In this document: one piece after another, positions 1 through 11,480 of the stretch
How positions within the stretch are numbered: the stretch's first letter is position 1
Layout: every line of letters begins with the position of its first letter
Assembly: GCA_023362775.1 (NCBI GenBank)
Contig: JALMGJ010000006.1
Span: 56,069,001-56,133,000, forward strand
DNA: 64,000 nucleotides
Reading direction: 5' to 3'
Source of the DNA: Charina bottae
Lineage: Eukaryota; Chordata; Lepidosauria; Squamata; Charinaidae
Notes under the pieces: model-generated
Seen by the model: only the letters and a program-made list of their open reading frames with translations
Told to the model about the DNA's origin: nothing
Databases searched by the model: none
Translations under genes and position numbers: made by a program

Positions 1-9
1 GAGGTGAGT
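1..9 (+). other. Possible 5' splice donor at window edge
   Basis: The window opens with GAG|GTGAGTGAG, a near-consensus splice donor. If used, a + strand exon ends at base 3 and the following sequence is intron. Nothing upstream is visible, so this is only an inference from the motif and the adjacent CpG island. Confidence 0.25.
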
Positions 10-760
10 GAGTCAGTTTCAGCTTGTGTGTACTCTAGCGGCGGGAGCAGCCAAGGCAAGGATAGGCAAATTGCGTAGCGCGAGTAGAAGGGTTTCCATG
101 GCTGAGCGCAGCAATTGCGCACGTCCCTTACGTAAGTGTCAGCTGGGGATTCCCTGGAGGGGGTCATTTTATTCAACCATTCCAAGGACCCCAGCAGCCG
201 TTCCAGCGCACCTGCCTCACCGCTGCTCGCGTCCTCGGGCCGAGGAAGCTGCAGCGGCGGACCCCATGCCAAGGACCGCTTGAGGCGGCTCTTCACAAAA
301 TGGCGGCGCCCACGGGAAGAGAGCCCCATTTTGTGCCCGTAGAGCTGTCAGCGGAGACGGGCTCTGCTTAAGGGGGCAGGGGAGCAGAAGGCGGTGGCCA
401 GTTCATGGAGGGAGGGATGAGAGACGCTTCGCAGCGCTCTCGCCCGGCCCTCCAACGAGGCTCTACGTAAAAGCCCGAGAGCCAAGGCAGGCGGAGCTAG
501 CAAGCAAGAGCCACCCAGAGGATTGCGAGCCATCAGTTGTGCTCCCGCCAGTCTTCGATAGGACTTATTCTCGCCTGGGAGTCGTCTGGCTTGGCGGCTC
601 CTTTGCTCTTTTGTTTTCTTTTCCCCCTTTGGATGCGTGCCTGTTTTCTTTGCCGTGCGGATTTTTCTTAACCCGGCAGAAACTCGCCAGCCTCGCGATC
701 GGTGGCTTCCTCCCCTTCCGCCGCGACGTAGGTCTTTACCCGGTTGGGGGCATTGGATGC
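10..760. promoter_or_regulatory. CpG-island-like promoter/first-exon region
   Basis: This stretch is GC-rich and dense in CpG, in sharp contrast to the AT-rich DNA that follows from about 800 onward. It holds a CRE-like palindrome CTTACGTAAG near 130, a YY1-type AAAATGGCGGCG at about 297, and no recognisable repeat. In vertebrate genomes an isolated, non-repetitive CpG island of this size usually marks a promoter and first exon. Direction of transcription cannot be fixed from sequence alone. The long open frames on both strands here are normal for CpG-rich DNA and I do not call them as genes. Confidence 0.6.
300..371 (+). CDS. Short ORF in strong start context inside CpG island
   Basis: An ATG with A at -3 and G at +4 opens a 23-codon frame starting MAAPTGREPHFVPVEL and ending at TAA (369-371). 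The start is embedded in a YY1-like AAAATGGCGGCG motif, which in vertebrates often sits at the translation start of housekeeping genes. It could be a genuine first coding segment (if a donor lies before the stop), an upstream ORF in a 5' leader, or chance. No family is recognised. It is too short to be judged by composition. Confidence 0.3.
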   Translation: MAAPTGREPHFVPVELSAETGSA

Positions 761-799
761 CGGTCACAACAGTGGGATGAAATAAGCGCCTATCTTGTG

Positions 800-1379
800 C
801 TATTTTCTGGCTTGTTTTCTTCCACGCCTCGGGTTATTTCAGCTTCTTTTTAACTAGCTCAGCCTGTGTAACTTTTCCTCCTAGTTCTCTTCCTTTCCGA
901 AGCTGCGTCTTTCTTTTCTGAAGGATGGATGAGTGGCTTTAGATTGTATCATTAATCATGATGTCACGCTCGGGAGCGAATCTCTGTTTCTTTGGGGTTT
1001 AATGTCCTTTCTGAATATATCGCTTTGTTAGACTGATGCTCTCCAAGTTGCATTGCTGGCAAGCTTGTAAGATGTAACTGCGCCTGTGTAAGAATCTCAT
1101 TTCTCTTTGTCAGTAGCATTTTTAAAGGTTTGTTTTTTTTAAAAGAAAAAAGAAAAAGAAGCAGCATAATACCCAGGAGATCTTTGCTTATTGTAATGTT
1201 AATCATAATTATCTCCCCACCTTAAGGAAATAATTTTGTAAAGGGTAAAAAAAATTGGAAGCTGCTGTATTGTTGTGAAATAGATGCTGTCAAAATGGTA
1301 TGAAATCCATTTAATATCTTTATTCCATAAATATATTAAAATGAAAGGTTATGAAGTGCATTGGATTGTACGAGGGGAT
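800..1379. other. AT-rich sequence, nothing recognised
   Basis: The transition from CpG island to AT-rich DNA falls here. I see no repeat, splice-bounded ORF or RNA gene. Confidence 0.5.
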
Positions 1380-1445
1380 ATAAATTTTATTTATTTATTT
1401 ATTTATCACATTTCTTCACCGCCCATCTCAACAAACGACTCAATT
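1380..1445 (-). repeat. L2-type 3' tail fragment
   Basis: A TTTATT-repeat tract followed by CACCGCCCATCTC is the reverse complement of the GAGATGGGCGG...AATAAATAAA tail that ends the L2-clade LINE at 28.2 kb. Only the extreme 3' end is present, as expected of a heavily 5'-truncated insertion. Confidence 0.6.
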
Positions 1446-2540
1446 TTACTTGATTTGGTATAAGTATGAAAAATAAAAGCTGATTTGGAATATTGCCTAA
1501 GCGGTATATTGTTAATTTCCTACCAGTGTTATCATTGTTATCATTTACAGTAGTGTATGGATCGCAGGTACTTTGATTTTTGCCCCAGTCTTGTTTGTTA
1601 TGTTTATTATTGTATAAAGGATAATGTGAAACAAACCCAGTGAGGCTGCTTTCCTAGCGCAAAACAATACCCACTTTTCATTGTTTTATGAATACATCCA
1701 CTACTTTTTGCTTGCTATCTATTTATTTATCTGTTTTAGGCGGCTCTTGGTTTTGTTCTGAGGAATGGGCTGTTCAGAGCCTGCTTTCTGGTGTCTGGTT
1801 TCTGCTTTTAAATATGTTTGCTTTATTAATAAAGAACCTATGAAGTTTGCTCCTGTGTAGCTCAAACCTATGTATGTTAATCCTGCTGGCTTCAGTAGGG
1901 TTTACCTCTAGGTAAATATGCAGAAAAGCTATTTGTTTTTAACAATATCCATTTTATCCTAGAGTTGCTATATGATATACAGTATGCATATTAAATACTT
2001 CTGCTAGTTCTTATAGGTGTTTTACTCAATTAGATGGTAAAATGCCATTGATAAGGTATGCTTTGCTGGTATAAAGATATTTTATTTCATGTAACCCTGT
2101 TAAAAACTTGAAAATGCTATTTTGGAGAACTTGGCTGTGAGTCAGTTTTCTGTACACTTAATTAAGGAATAAATTGGATTGAGCTCAATAAGTATATGTG
2201 AAGCTCATTCCTGTGTATAAAATATAAGTCTGATTAAATAAGCTGGACTTTACTCCTTGCTAGGTAAGCATAGGATTGATCCACCTAGAAGTAATCTACT
2301 TCCTGAATCTGATTGATTTTCTTTATTATTATGGTGAAAGCGTCTGGTCCTCATGGCTACATATAAGTTTAAGTAGATAAAACCTATGAATTGGGCTACC
2401 TTTAAAAAAACCAAAATAATCCTTTGATTCATTATTACGATATGTAGACCATAAATATGGCTAATTTGTGGAAAAGTTTATTTTGATTGCTGAAGGGCCA
2501 GGATATGTTTTTTTATTTACCAAATTTCTTTTGTGGCCTT
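1446..2540. other. AT-rich sequence, nothing recognised
   Basis: No repeat family, splice-bounded coding exon or RNA gene was recognised. Confidence 0.5.
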
Positions 2541-2542
2541 TA

Positions 2543-2601
2543 TTTACTCTTATAATCTTGTTTAAACTGCAAACAAGATTATTGTTGATATAAGAGTAAA
2601 T
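2543..2601. repeat. Imperfect inverted repeat
   Basis: TTTACTCTTATAATCTTGTTT is mirrored by AAACAAGATTAT...ATAAGAGTAAA, giving a foldback of about 20 bp per arm with a bulge. The right arm was the target of the Bov-B insertion just downstream. Confidence 0.6.
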
Positions 2602-2602
2602 A

Positions 2603-2672
2603 GGAAACTCTGGCGTGGGCTGGTCCATGAAGTCACGAAGAGTCAGAAGCGACTGAACGAATAAACAACAAC
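2603..2672 (+). mobile_element. Bov-B (RTE) LINE, ultra-short 3' end
   Basis: The sequence carries the diagnostic Bov-B end: CTGGCGTGGGCTGGTCCATGA, then AGTCACGAAGAGTC and an ACAACAACA tail. It is flanked by an 11-bp direct repeat AAGAGTAAATA (2592-2602 and 2673-2683), the target site duplication. Only about 70 bp of the element was copied. Confidence 0.85.
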
Positions 2673-2689
2673 AAGAGTAAATAAAGGAA

Positions 2690-3908
2690 TCTTAAGCTGT
2701 TGGTTGAGGGATTCCTGGGAACTGTGATAGATTTGTTCATAGGGTATCAGGATGAGATACCTTCTTAAAGAATTAAGGTGTATGATAGTTTCTTCAAGGC
2801 CTTGTCTTCCAACAGACAAGAACTTGGAATAATCACTAAAGGTTAAGGGTTGTGATGACATTTTATCATATATGCCTCTTTGGTGTTACTGACCATTAAC
2901 AAGGTAGTTTGGGTTAAAATAAAAGGATGTCTCCAAATTAAAAAAAATATTTTGACTCTTGAAAAATCAGGTAGCTTTAAATTCTTGGGTCCAAAGTCTA
3001 ACAAAAGAATTAACTTTCTTTGTGAAACAACCTTAAACTAACTATGATGTTATTTTCATTAAGGCCATTAATGAGAAGTTCTGTTGGTTTATTTGTTACA
3101 AAGCAATTACAGAAGTCTAGGTTGACTACTACTATTACTTTTGTTAATGAGGGGAGATTGTATAACAGAAATAAGCTTGGTTTTGAAAAGAAACATATAC
3201 ATTTTTAATAAATGAGACATTCATTTAACTTGATATGACTGCTATATTTTCTTGGCAAAAACACCCTGTTTAGGATAATGGAAAATTGGGCAGGATAGGC
3301 AGAATTATAAGTACAGTTGCCTTTCACTCATCACACCCTAGACCTGTCTAGTCATTGCATCTCAGTGCTGAGAACAACTGACCTGACCATTTTCAATTTC
3401 TTCTTATTGTGTAATTATTAAAGGAAAAGACAGGATGACAACTTTCCATTTGTTTTCTTGCATCCTGCAACATGATGGAAAACGTTTTGGCATCTCCTTT
3501 AAACAGGCTGGCTTTCATCAACATGTCATATAGAAATCCATATTGTGGATAAGAATGTCTGTCTCTACAGTCTATGTTAATTTTCCTACCCCTTAAGGTT
3601 CACTGCCTATAAATACAGTTATTGTCTGTTGAGTTTAATCTGAATATCAGTGACTTGTTCTGTATCAGTTAAACTGATGTCAAGATGTTAAGAATCTGTT
3701 TATTAAGATAATTTTTTGTTCAGAGAAAATGACATACATATTTTCTCCAGTGCTTTTGCTTGTATAAATCCATTTATTGCTATGTCCTACCTAAATTAGT
3801 TAATGCCATTACCTATAAAGTATCTACTAGATTCAGTCTTAAATGTGTTTAGGAAAAATATCTATTGAACTTGGCAGGACTTTCAAGGTCATATAGCATT
3901 TATAACAC
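2690..3908. other. AT-rich sequence, nothing recognised
   Basis: No gene, RNA or assignable repeat was seen. Confidence 0.5.
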
Positions 3909-3920
3909 TTTTGGAGCTTT

Positions 3921-4156
3921 GTGTGTGTACGCATGCACACATGTGCCTTCGAGCCAGTGTTGACTCCTGGTGACTGCCTGAACCTACATTTTTCTTGGCA
4001 AGATTTTGGAAGTATTTTATTATTGCCTTCTTCCTAGGGCTGAGAGAGAGTGACTGGCCTAAGATCACCCAGCTGGCTTTGTGCCTAAGGCAGGACTAGA
4101 ACTCATGGTCTCCCAGTTTCTAGCCTGGTGCCTTAACCACTACACCAAACAGGCAG
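3921..4156 (-). mobile_element. tRNA-derived MIR/CORE-like SINE
   Basis: On the minus strand the head reads as a tRNA-like promoter: TAGTGGTTAAGGC (A box) and GTTCTAGTCCTGCC (B box), followed by a body containing CCAGCTGGGTGATC and TCTTGCCAAG, and a CA/TG-rich tail at the plus-strand left end. A 12-bp target duplication TTTTGGAGCTTT brackets it (3909-3920, 4157-4168). Related copies are at 16.0, 36.4 and 60.1 kb. Confidence 0.8.
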
Positions 4157-4173
4157 TTTTGGAGCTTTTGAAT

Positions 4174-4207
4174 GTTGTTGTTGTTGTTGTTATTATTATT
4201 ATTATTA
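4174..4207. repeat. (GTT)n(ATT)n microsatellite
   Basis: A compound trinucleotide run, GTT switching to ATT, lies just downstream of the SINE. Confidence 0.9.
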
Positions 4208-4548
4208 GATATTTAAGTATTTTAAGCAGAATCAATACAAATAAATTATTATGAAGAAAAATGGTAGATGGAAGTTTTCCTTAAATAAATCTAGATATAA
4301 TCATAGCTGTAAAAGTTAATGTCTGAACTGGGATTATTATGTACGGTGAGTTTAAAAAATGTTTAAAAAACTGTCTAGTGTAGAGATCCCTATATTTTTG
4401 TACTTAAGCTTACACACTGTTGGAGATGCTTGTTGCAAAATGTTATCTCTTGGTAAATAGGGAAAGCCTTTCAAAATGTTTAAAATTAAAATGGTACAAA
4501 CAATATTTAAATTAACATAGTTTACTCATTAGATGTACTATTTTAGTG

Positions 4549-4579
4549 TGTGTGTATATGTACACACACACACACACAT
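4549..4579. repeat. (TG)n/(AC)n compound microsatellite
   Basis: TGTGTGTGTATATGTACACACACACAC forms a dinucleotide tract that switches phase and is self-complementary around TATATGTA. Confidence 0.85.
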
Positions 4580-6730
4580 TATTAAATGGAAAATTTGTAT
4601 TGGTTGGTTACAAGTTGGGCATATTTCTTATTTAATTCATTGGTTACAATTACCTTGATTTAAATCAATCCACTCCGATTAAGTGCAGAAAATCGAATAC
4701 ATGACTCCCTTACCAGGATGTTGAAGGGAAAAAAAAGCAAAAGTTTTAACTATTATATAATTGCCATTACAGGGGGCAAAGTGGCAGTTTGTCCAGGATA
4801 GATATTCAAGTCATGATCCTCCTTCTGATTCATTCTGATGGAATAGATAGGGAAGCCAGTAAACTGGTGTGGTACATATTACAGTGTTTTGAATAATTAC
4901 CTCATATGCTGTAGTTACTAATGCATGGAAGTCTACCTCTCATTTTGGAAATCAGTGAGGGAGTCTACTGCTATGAAACTCAAAAAGACAGAAGTTCAAG
5001 GGAACTGGCTAATTTGGTTGCTGTGCATTATCAATCACCTGAACATAATTCCCTTGGAGTAACGAGACCTGCATTTGAGTAGACATATGTAGGCTGGTAA
5101 AGATCTTATCCTGCACTGAAGGAGAAGCTGGCCTTTGTAACTTCTAGCTATAACACCTGGTTTCTTGGCAAAAAGCAGGATACTTTTGTGTTTTTCAATA
5201 ACTAGGAGGAGGCTGAAGCAATGTATACAGTACTAACAGTTCTTCAGAAGTGGTATGACAAAAACAATTAATGATAAAGAGTTTCAGCTTGCCCAATGGT
5301 CTGGTTGTGTGTTATGGGTCCTGAGTATTTCTGGAATAGTAAAATCTACTTATTGGTACTGTGAAGTTATTTAGTGAATATTAAAGGTAAATTGTACCCA
5401 TAATCTTGCTATAGTCTGTCAGTCTTCTTTTGAAGTCTCCAATTGAAGGGGAAAAAAGCATAACAGAGCTTTAATTCCCTGGATACATTTTAAGTGTGCT
5501 ATGGCATATACAATCAGAACAGTGAATGTTAACTTTCTTCAGAAGAATTGTAAAGAGTTAAAAGTCAGGAATTCAATTGCTGTGATCGCAGTAGGAGGAA
5601 CAGTTCTAATCAACATGATTATTTTTAAAAAGCTAAAACTATTTTCTTTACATTTGTGAAGTCACAGTATTTTTGAATGCTAATAGATTAAAACTTGCCA
5701 AATTCAAAAAACTTCCTTCAGTGAGACCTGTGCTTAATAGTATAATAACAGTAGAGGAGCAAAGCCTTACAAAAATAAATGGATAACAAAGCAGTCTACA
5801 GCTTTTGTAAAGGAGTAAGGTAATTAAATGTTTGTTTTTGATACAGTGAGAAAGATAATACTCACACTGTTCTAGGTTTACTCATTGACTTCCCCTTCAG
5901 TTGTTCACTGAGTCTGGCTTTTTGTTTTGTTTTTTTCACCACTGAAGAGATTCTTCCTTCTTACTATCCTACCCATTCATTTTATGCTACTGCTGGCAGT
6001 GTTTCCCTTCTTAACAGTCCCAACTGCCGTGGAACAGTTTTATTCCACAATTCCATTCTCCCTCCCAACATGGCATCTTCAAACAAGCTTCTTGTTATTT
6101 TAATAGTAACTACGCTTAATTCTTTTGCATACACAGTTTTGTAGAAATTGACCATAGCAACAACTGCTACCTGCTGCCCTTTTATCTTTCCAGCTGGTAA
6201 AAATGGTTGATTTATTACTATAGCGGATTTTATTTTAATTCCAACAAAGCAGGGCAGTATATCACGCCTGAGAAAGTAATGTGGTGAACTAGGTATGTAA
6301 CTGCTCTTCTGTGTTTTCAATTATGTACTGTATTGGGTTACATGCAAAATGAATTGGTGTACCTTGTCCTTCTGGAGCAAACATTATTTGAAAGATTGTC
6401 TTTTTCTAATGTAAACACACATCCTTTCAGCTCATAGTTGGCCCTGAAAAATCTGTTGACCAAATTTCATTTAATGGAAAATGGGGTTATGTACCGTTTC
6501 TTTGACATGTCGCAATGTTATTGTAATATCAGTTGCTCTTCAAGAAGCAGAAGTAACAAAACTTTCTTTTACCTGTCAGAAATTTTTCAGTTTTGTCATA
6601 AAGGCTTGTGATTCCCTGTTGATATATTGTTTTGGCTTCTATCCGTGTGATATTTGATTGGAAACTACCAAAGAGGCTTGTGTCTTCTAACACTGTAAAT
6701 GTTCAATGGATTCTAATGTCTAGTATCAAA
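4580..6730. other. AT-rich sequence, nothing recognised
   Basis: A 112-codon minus-strand frame (5982-6320) lacks any recognisable motif and is not called. No repeat was assigned. Confidence 0.45.
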
Positions 6731-6732
6731 CT

Positions 6733-7166
6733 AGACAACCCGTGACCCGCTGGGTCATCGATTCAGAGATATTTCCTTACCAGATTCCTCAATGACTTCA
6801 ACAATGGCAGAGCTTCTAATGTACTGGAAAAGTTCTTAAAAATTCAGGGAGACATTCAAAGATGTATCTACCTTGAAAGTAGCCCATGTTGAACTGTACA
6901 GTGCAGTCAAACATGAGGAGTTGACTACAGGAAATGTTTTATGACATTTTGTATTATGTCATAAAATGTTTTATGATAATTGTTATGTCATAAAATATTT
7001 TATAAAATTTTCCAAATTTCTATTCCACGGGAGTCATGGGTCCCGGATTTTGGACGCATTCTGTAAGTTAGTCTATTTGAGGTACCTTGGTTGAAAAGTT
7101 TGCCCTGTGACGCACCATTTCGCCCAGTTAAAGGTTACGGACACGAGAGTTTTAGTAGTATATAGA
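6733..7166. repeat. Unclassified interspersed-repeat-like segment
   Basis: The segment opens with ACAACCCGTGACCCGCTGGG and closes with GGACACGAGAGTTTTAGTAG and TATATAG, far more CpG- and motif-rich than its surroundings. It contains the exact inverted repeat TGACCC-GCT-GGGTCA. The ends resemble a dispersed repeat, but I could not assign a class; the middle (6900-7010) has four near-copies of TATGTCATAAAAT. Confidence 0.4.
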
Positions 7167-7169
7167 TCC

Positions 7170-9600
7170 ATAGTTTAAAGGCAATTGTGGATTGGTATGT
7201 TTTTAGTTTACACATCTTTAGCATTGAGCAATCATTATGTTGAATAACAGAAATGAGCATTGTGTAACCGAGTAGCAAAAAAAATTGAAAATGTAATTTA
7301 TCATTGTTTTTTACTCTTAAAAGAAACAGCTATTATTAAATTCTAGTAAGTGATATTGAAAGGGCAGCTATAGCTGCTATGGCTACATTTTGTAAGAAAC
7401 AAGGAAATAAAATTGTTGCTTCTGTCCAGCTGGTTACTTTGAAAGAAATTAAAGCACACTAAATACCAAGAGAAATAACATTTTTGTAGTGTTATTGTCG
7501 TTTCAGATAATTGAGTTGCAGCCTGTGAAGCAGTTTAGAATAGATCTCCAGTCAGATCAAAAGCAGTTCTAAATAATAGGACATGAGCTGGCCGAATAGG
7601 TTCTTTATTAGCAATCAAGCTTCAGATTATGTGGCTTTATGATATACTTTCTACTTAAACTATTTCTAACAGAAATCCAGTACTTCATCTTCCTAGCCCT
7701 AATTAGTTTTAGCAATTTAGTCAACAAATTATTCATAGCCTCTTCTCTCCCTGCTAGTAATTTTTTTTTCCATTTTGTACATTTGGGCAGAATAGTGCAG
7801 ACTTTTTCAGCACAGTAGTATTTCAGGTGAAAGCAACTTAAAAGATTGCATAAAAACTATACACTTGAAGTAAAATATGAATGTACACAGTATTTATAGT
7901 CTGGAATCACATTAGTCTTTAAGTATTAAGAATTTGTACTTTCATCACTGAGTTAAGTAGTAGATTAAATTTAGTTAATAAAATAGAATGGCTAGACCTT
8001 GATAAGATTAAAACTAGCCCTTCCATTTTTTTAGAGTGAGCTACATCTAATGATAGTATTAGAGTTCCATTTAATAGTGATACTGTTTTTACTAATGGCT
8101 TATACCTATTAAATATTCACAGCATATTTAATATACAGTACATTGCTTTTAAGTGGTAAGCCTTATTCAGCTGAACTGAAATTCCCTGGAAAGTGTTTTA
8201 TAGGATTGTAGCTTTAAGAAAATGAAATAAAAATGACCAACAATATAATTTCCGCATTCTTTATGGGCATTTGTTTGTCTTGGCCTAAATGTGCTATAAG
8301 CATTTTATTCGACTTGTATCTATATTACTTGTTACTACCAGTCACGATAGCCATCCCCAAGACATATATGGCCATGTGATGGCATAGTGATAATCTATGG
8401 CTTAACTAAACTGAACACATTTTCATTTTGAAAGCAATAACAGTTTATATGGATTCTTCTTTTAGGAAAGGCTAGAGAAGTTCTGTATGTGTACATGTGG
8501 TAGTGATAAAGCATTTGATTTAAATGTTGGCGAAGAACAGGTTTATATCTGCCTTGTATCAATCCTGTAAATGAAACTAGTCATATTAAATGTAGAAACT
8601 GAAGATATGTCTACAATAAAGATGTCAGTATCTTGGATGCAACATCAGTTTTTAACACTGAGGCTCTTAGTGTTTTGAATTTTGTCCATAACAAACAGCC
8701 AGGGCAATGGAATTTAGGATTGCTGTAATCTTGTTGTCTTGTAATTATTTTGGTTTTGCTTACTTGATGAACTCAAGTAAGTTGGAGAGCAAATTAAGAG
8801 AGGCCACTGTTGGTGAGAGCAAAGAATGAAATCTTTACAATTTCTTAGAATGACTCTGGAATAAATTATAGGGGGAATTTTTTTTCAAAGATGTTTTTCC
8901 CCAGCATAATACTAATGAAGATACTGTATATAAGACTACTTCTGCAAGGAGAAAAGAAAGGCTTTCTGGTTACAAAAGTAATGTTTGATTTTGGGAGGAG
9001 AATTGTTACTTGGAGAGTTATCTTCTCTTGTGTCCTTCAGTAGTCTCTCATTCACATTCTTTGTCTTGTTACTGCTAGCATTTAACCTAGCAGTCTCCAA
9101 TTTTAAAGGAAAAGCAGTTAGAAATTACACTTGGTGTTCACCATCCTGTAAAAAGGGCAAAATATTCTGCTTGCAGATCAATTGCTTAGCAGTCCCAACT
9201 TTCCTTAAGAAAAAGGGATGGAGGTGGAAGAGGACATACAGTGGGTCTAATGCAAGGACAAGGTCAGCAGTATCTATAGTTGACTGTGGGAATAGGCAAG
9301 GGCATTGGGTGATTTAATGTGAGACAAAGGAATTAAAAGCCCTAATCAGTTTTTCAGTGTTTTAAATTTTTATACTGTATAACTACATTCAAAGGTAAAC
9401 CTTTTGAGGGTGAAAAAAACATTTTTTTCATTGTCTTACTGAATGTATAATTCTATGCTATGTTAAGTGTATGTCACTGTATTATATTTTTAGTAAATGT
9501 TGGAATAATTGTGTGAGAAAGGAGATGTGTTCAAGGCCAAAGCAACTTTCTATGCCTTTGCTGAAGATGATGATGATGACGATGACTATTGTTGTAGTTG
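7170..9600. other. AT-rich sequence, nothing recognised
   Basis: Low-complexity AT-rich DNA. The 110-codon frame at 8985-9317 has no recognisable domain or splice context and is not called. A short GATGAT run is at 9566-9588. Confidence 0.45.
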
Positions 9601-9604
9601 TAAT

Positions 9605-10045
9605 TAAATATATATGCCACCTGACTCCCAAGAACTCTGAACAGTTACAGATAAAAAAGGTTTTAAAAATACAACAATAGACAAAAGGGAGGAGTGAAGG
9701 TGGGAAGAGTGACAAAAAAAAAACGGATGGAAACAAAAGAAATAAACCCACATACTCCAAATGGGGGCTTGACTCACCCTCACCAAAGGCCTGGGTAAAG
9801 AGCCAGGTCTTCAAGGCTCTGCAAAACATCAGGGTGGGGGCCATCTGGATCTTGTGGGAACCTCATTTCATAGGATAGGCATTATAACAGAGAAGGTGCA
9901 TTTCCAGGGTCCTGATAGATGGCATTGTTTAATCAAAGGAACCTGGAGTGCACCAATCCTGCCAGATTGAAACAGTCAGGCAGATACTATGGTGGGCAGA
10001 CAGTCCCTCAAGTAGGCAGGCCCTATGCCATATAGAGAAATAGAG
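9605..10045 (-). mobile_element. L2/CR1-type LINE 3' remnant
   Basis: In reverse orientation the block reads as the end of a LINE ORF2 (an RALKTWLF-type segment near 9800) followed by a short 3' tail around GGGAGTCAGGTGGCAT at 9616. The same ORF2 C-terminus, better preserved, is at 11.0-11.5 kb and 27.9 kb. Several stops and indels are present. Confidence 0.6.
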
Positions 10046-10204
10046 AAAATAAAACATAAATTTAGAGTTAACTGTATTTTACCATAGCAATCTAAATGCA
10101 CATATTGGAACATCTTAGTTTTGTTTCCTAGAAAACTCTTTGAGACAAGAAATTACTCTTAATAGAGTTGTTTGTTTATTGAACTTATATGGCTGCCTAT
10201 CTCA

Positions 10205-10442
10205 CATAACTGCCTTGGTTTAGTGGTTAAGGCAACGGGCTTGAAACCAGGAGACTGAGAGATCTAGTCCCGCCTCAGGCATGAAAGCCAGCTGGGTGAC
10301 CTTGGGCCAGTCACACATACTCAGCCCAACTCCCCTCACAGGGCTGTTGCTGTGGGGAAAATAGGAGGAGGAAGGAGTATTAGGTATGTTCGCCGCCTTG
10401 AGTTATTTATAAATATAATAAAGGTGGGATAGAAAATGTTAT
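10205..10442 (+). mobile_element. tRNA-derived SINE (MIR/CORE-like)
   Basis: The head TTTAGTGGTTAAGGCAACGG and B box GATCTAGTCCCGCC match the minus-strand SINE family at 3.9 kb. The body has CAGCTGGGTGACCTTGGGCC, and the 3' end GCCGCCTTGAGTTATTTATA is followed by AATAATAAAGG. It abuts an L2 tail. Confidence 0.75.
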
Positions 10443-10592
10443 TGTATTTATATTGTATTTATATTTTTATTGTCGTATTTTTTGTATTTTAATGTTGTTT
10501 GGTTGTGAACCGCCCAGAGTCCCTCCTTGAGGGGGAGATGGGCGGTCATAGAAATTTAATAAATAATAATAATAGAAAATAAATAAATAATG
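10443..10592 (+). mobile_element. L2-type LINE 3' end
   Basis: AACCGCCCAGAGTCCCTCC, then GGGGGAGATGGGCGGTCATA and an AATAAT-rich tail, is the same 3' terminus as the L2-clade LINE that ends at 28.2 kb. The AT-rich 3' UTR upstream is included. Confidence 0.75.
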
Positions 10593-10604
10593 ATCCTAGG
10601 TGGC

Positions 10605-10936
10605 ATAAAGGTTCCCCCTGCACATTTGTGCAGTCGTGTCTGACTCTAGGTGCCGGTGCTCATCTCTGTTTGTTAGCCGAAGAGCCAGCATTGTCCGAAG
10701 ACACTTCCATGGTCATGTGGCCGGCATGATGCCTGCGGAATGCTGTTACCTTCCCACCAAAGTGGTACCTATTTATCTACTTGCATTTCCATGCTTTCGA
10801 ATTGCTAGGTTGGTAAGAGCTGGGGCAAGTGCGGGAGCTCACTCCATCACGCGGGACTAGGGATTCGAACCTCCGAACTTGCGATCTTCCGTTCGACAAG
10901 CCTGGCGTCTTACCCGCTGAGCCACCACGCCCCTTA
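10605..10936 (-). mobile_element. Sauria-type SINE
   Basis: On the minus strand it starts GGGGCGTGGTGGCTCAGCGG (tRNA A box) with GGTTCGAATCCCTAG (B box), continues with a tRNA-unrelated body and ends in GGGGGAACCTTT-like sequence. An 8-bp direct repeat TAGGTGGC flanks it (10597-10604 and 10937-10944). Four such copies occur in the window. Confidence 0.85.
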
Positions 10937-11029
10937 TAGGTGGCTCATAACAACTAGTAAAAATAATAAAAGCACAACTACTGTACCTTTCCCACCAGGT
11001 ATCAGACGAATCAGCCTCCTGACTCAGGT

Positions 11030-11480
11030 TCCACCCTAGCCCAATGCTTGCAGGAAGAGACAGGTCTTCACGGCCTTCTGGAAGGCTAAAAGGATAGGGA
11101 GCCCTTGAATCTCAGCTGGAAGGCTATTCCAAAGGGCTGGGGTGGCTATAGAAAAGGCACGTCTCCAAGGTCCCATCAGATTACAGCATTTAAGGGAGGG
11201 GACCTGGAGTGCACCCTTCCTATCTGACCTAGTGGGACGGACAGATATCCTCAGGGAGAGGAGATTCCACAAATAACCTGCCCCTGTACGTGTAGAGCTT
11301 TAAAGGTGATAACCAGCACCTTGAATTGCACCAAGAAAGCAATTGGGAGCCAGTGCAACTTATGCAGCAGTGATGGAACTCGGGTTAATTGTGTACCGCT
11401 TTATTTTGGACCAGTTGCAGCTTCCAGATGGTCTTCCAGGGGCAGGCCCATGTAGAGCACATTGCAGTAATCTAGTTGTA
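11030..11480 (-). mobile_element. L2-clade LINE, ORF2 C-terminal fragment
   Basis: The minus-strand frame at 11036-11272 reads RRAFSIATPALWNSLPAEIQ and then a FQKAVKTCLFLQAL-type segment, matching the ORF2 C-terminus of the L2 copy at 27.9 kb (RRQAFSVTAPTLRNILPPEF). Upstream (11280-11480) the decayed frame continues. The element is 5'-truncated and non-coding now. Confidence 0.75.

Noticed and set aside
348..853. 139- and 104-codon frames in the CpG island
   Set aside because: They are opposite-strand overlapping frames in CpG-rich DNA with no domain, conserved text or splice logic.
5982..6320. 112-codon minus-strand frame
   Set aside because: No recognisable domain, no paired splice sites and ordinary AT-rich composition; compatible with chance.
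9482..9844. 120-codon minus-strand frame with hydrophobic stretches
   Set aside because: It runs across the LINE tail and a GAT microsatellite, and its hydrophobicity reflects T-rich antisense sequence.
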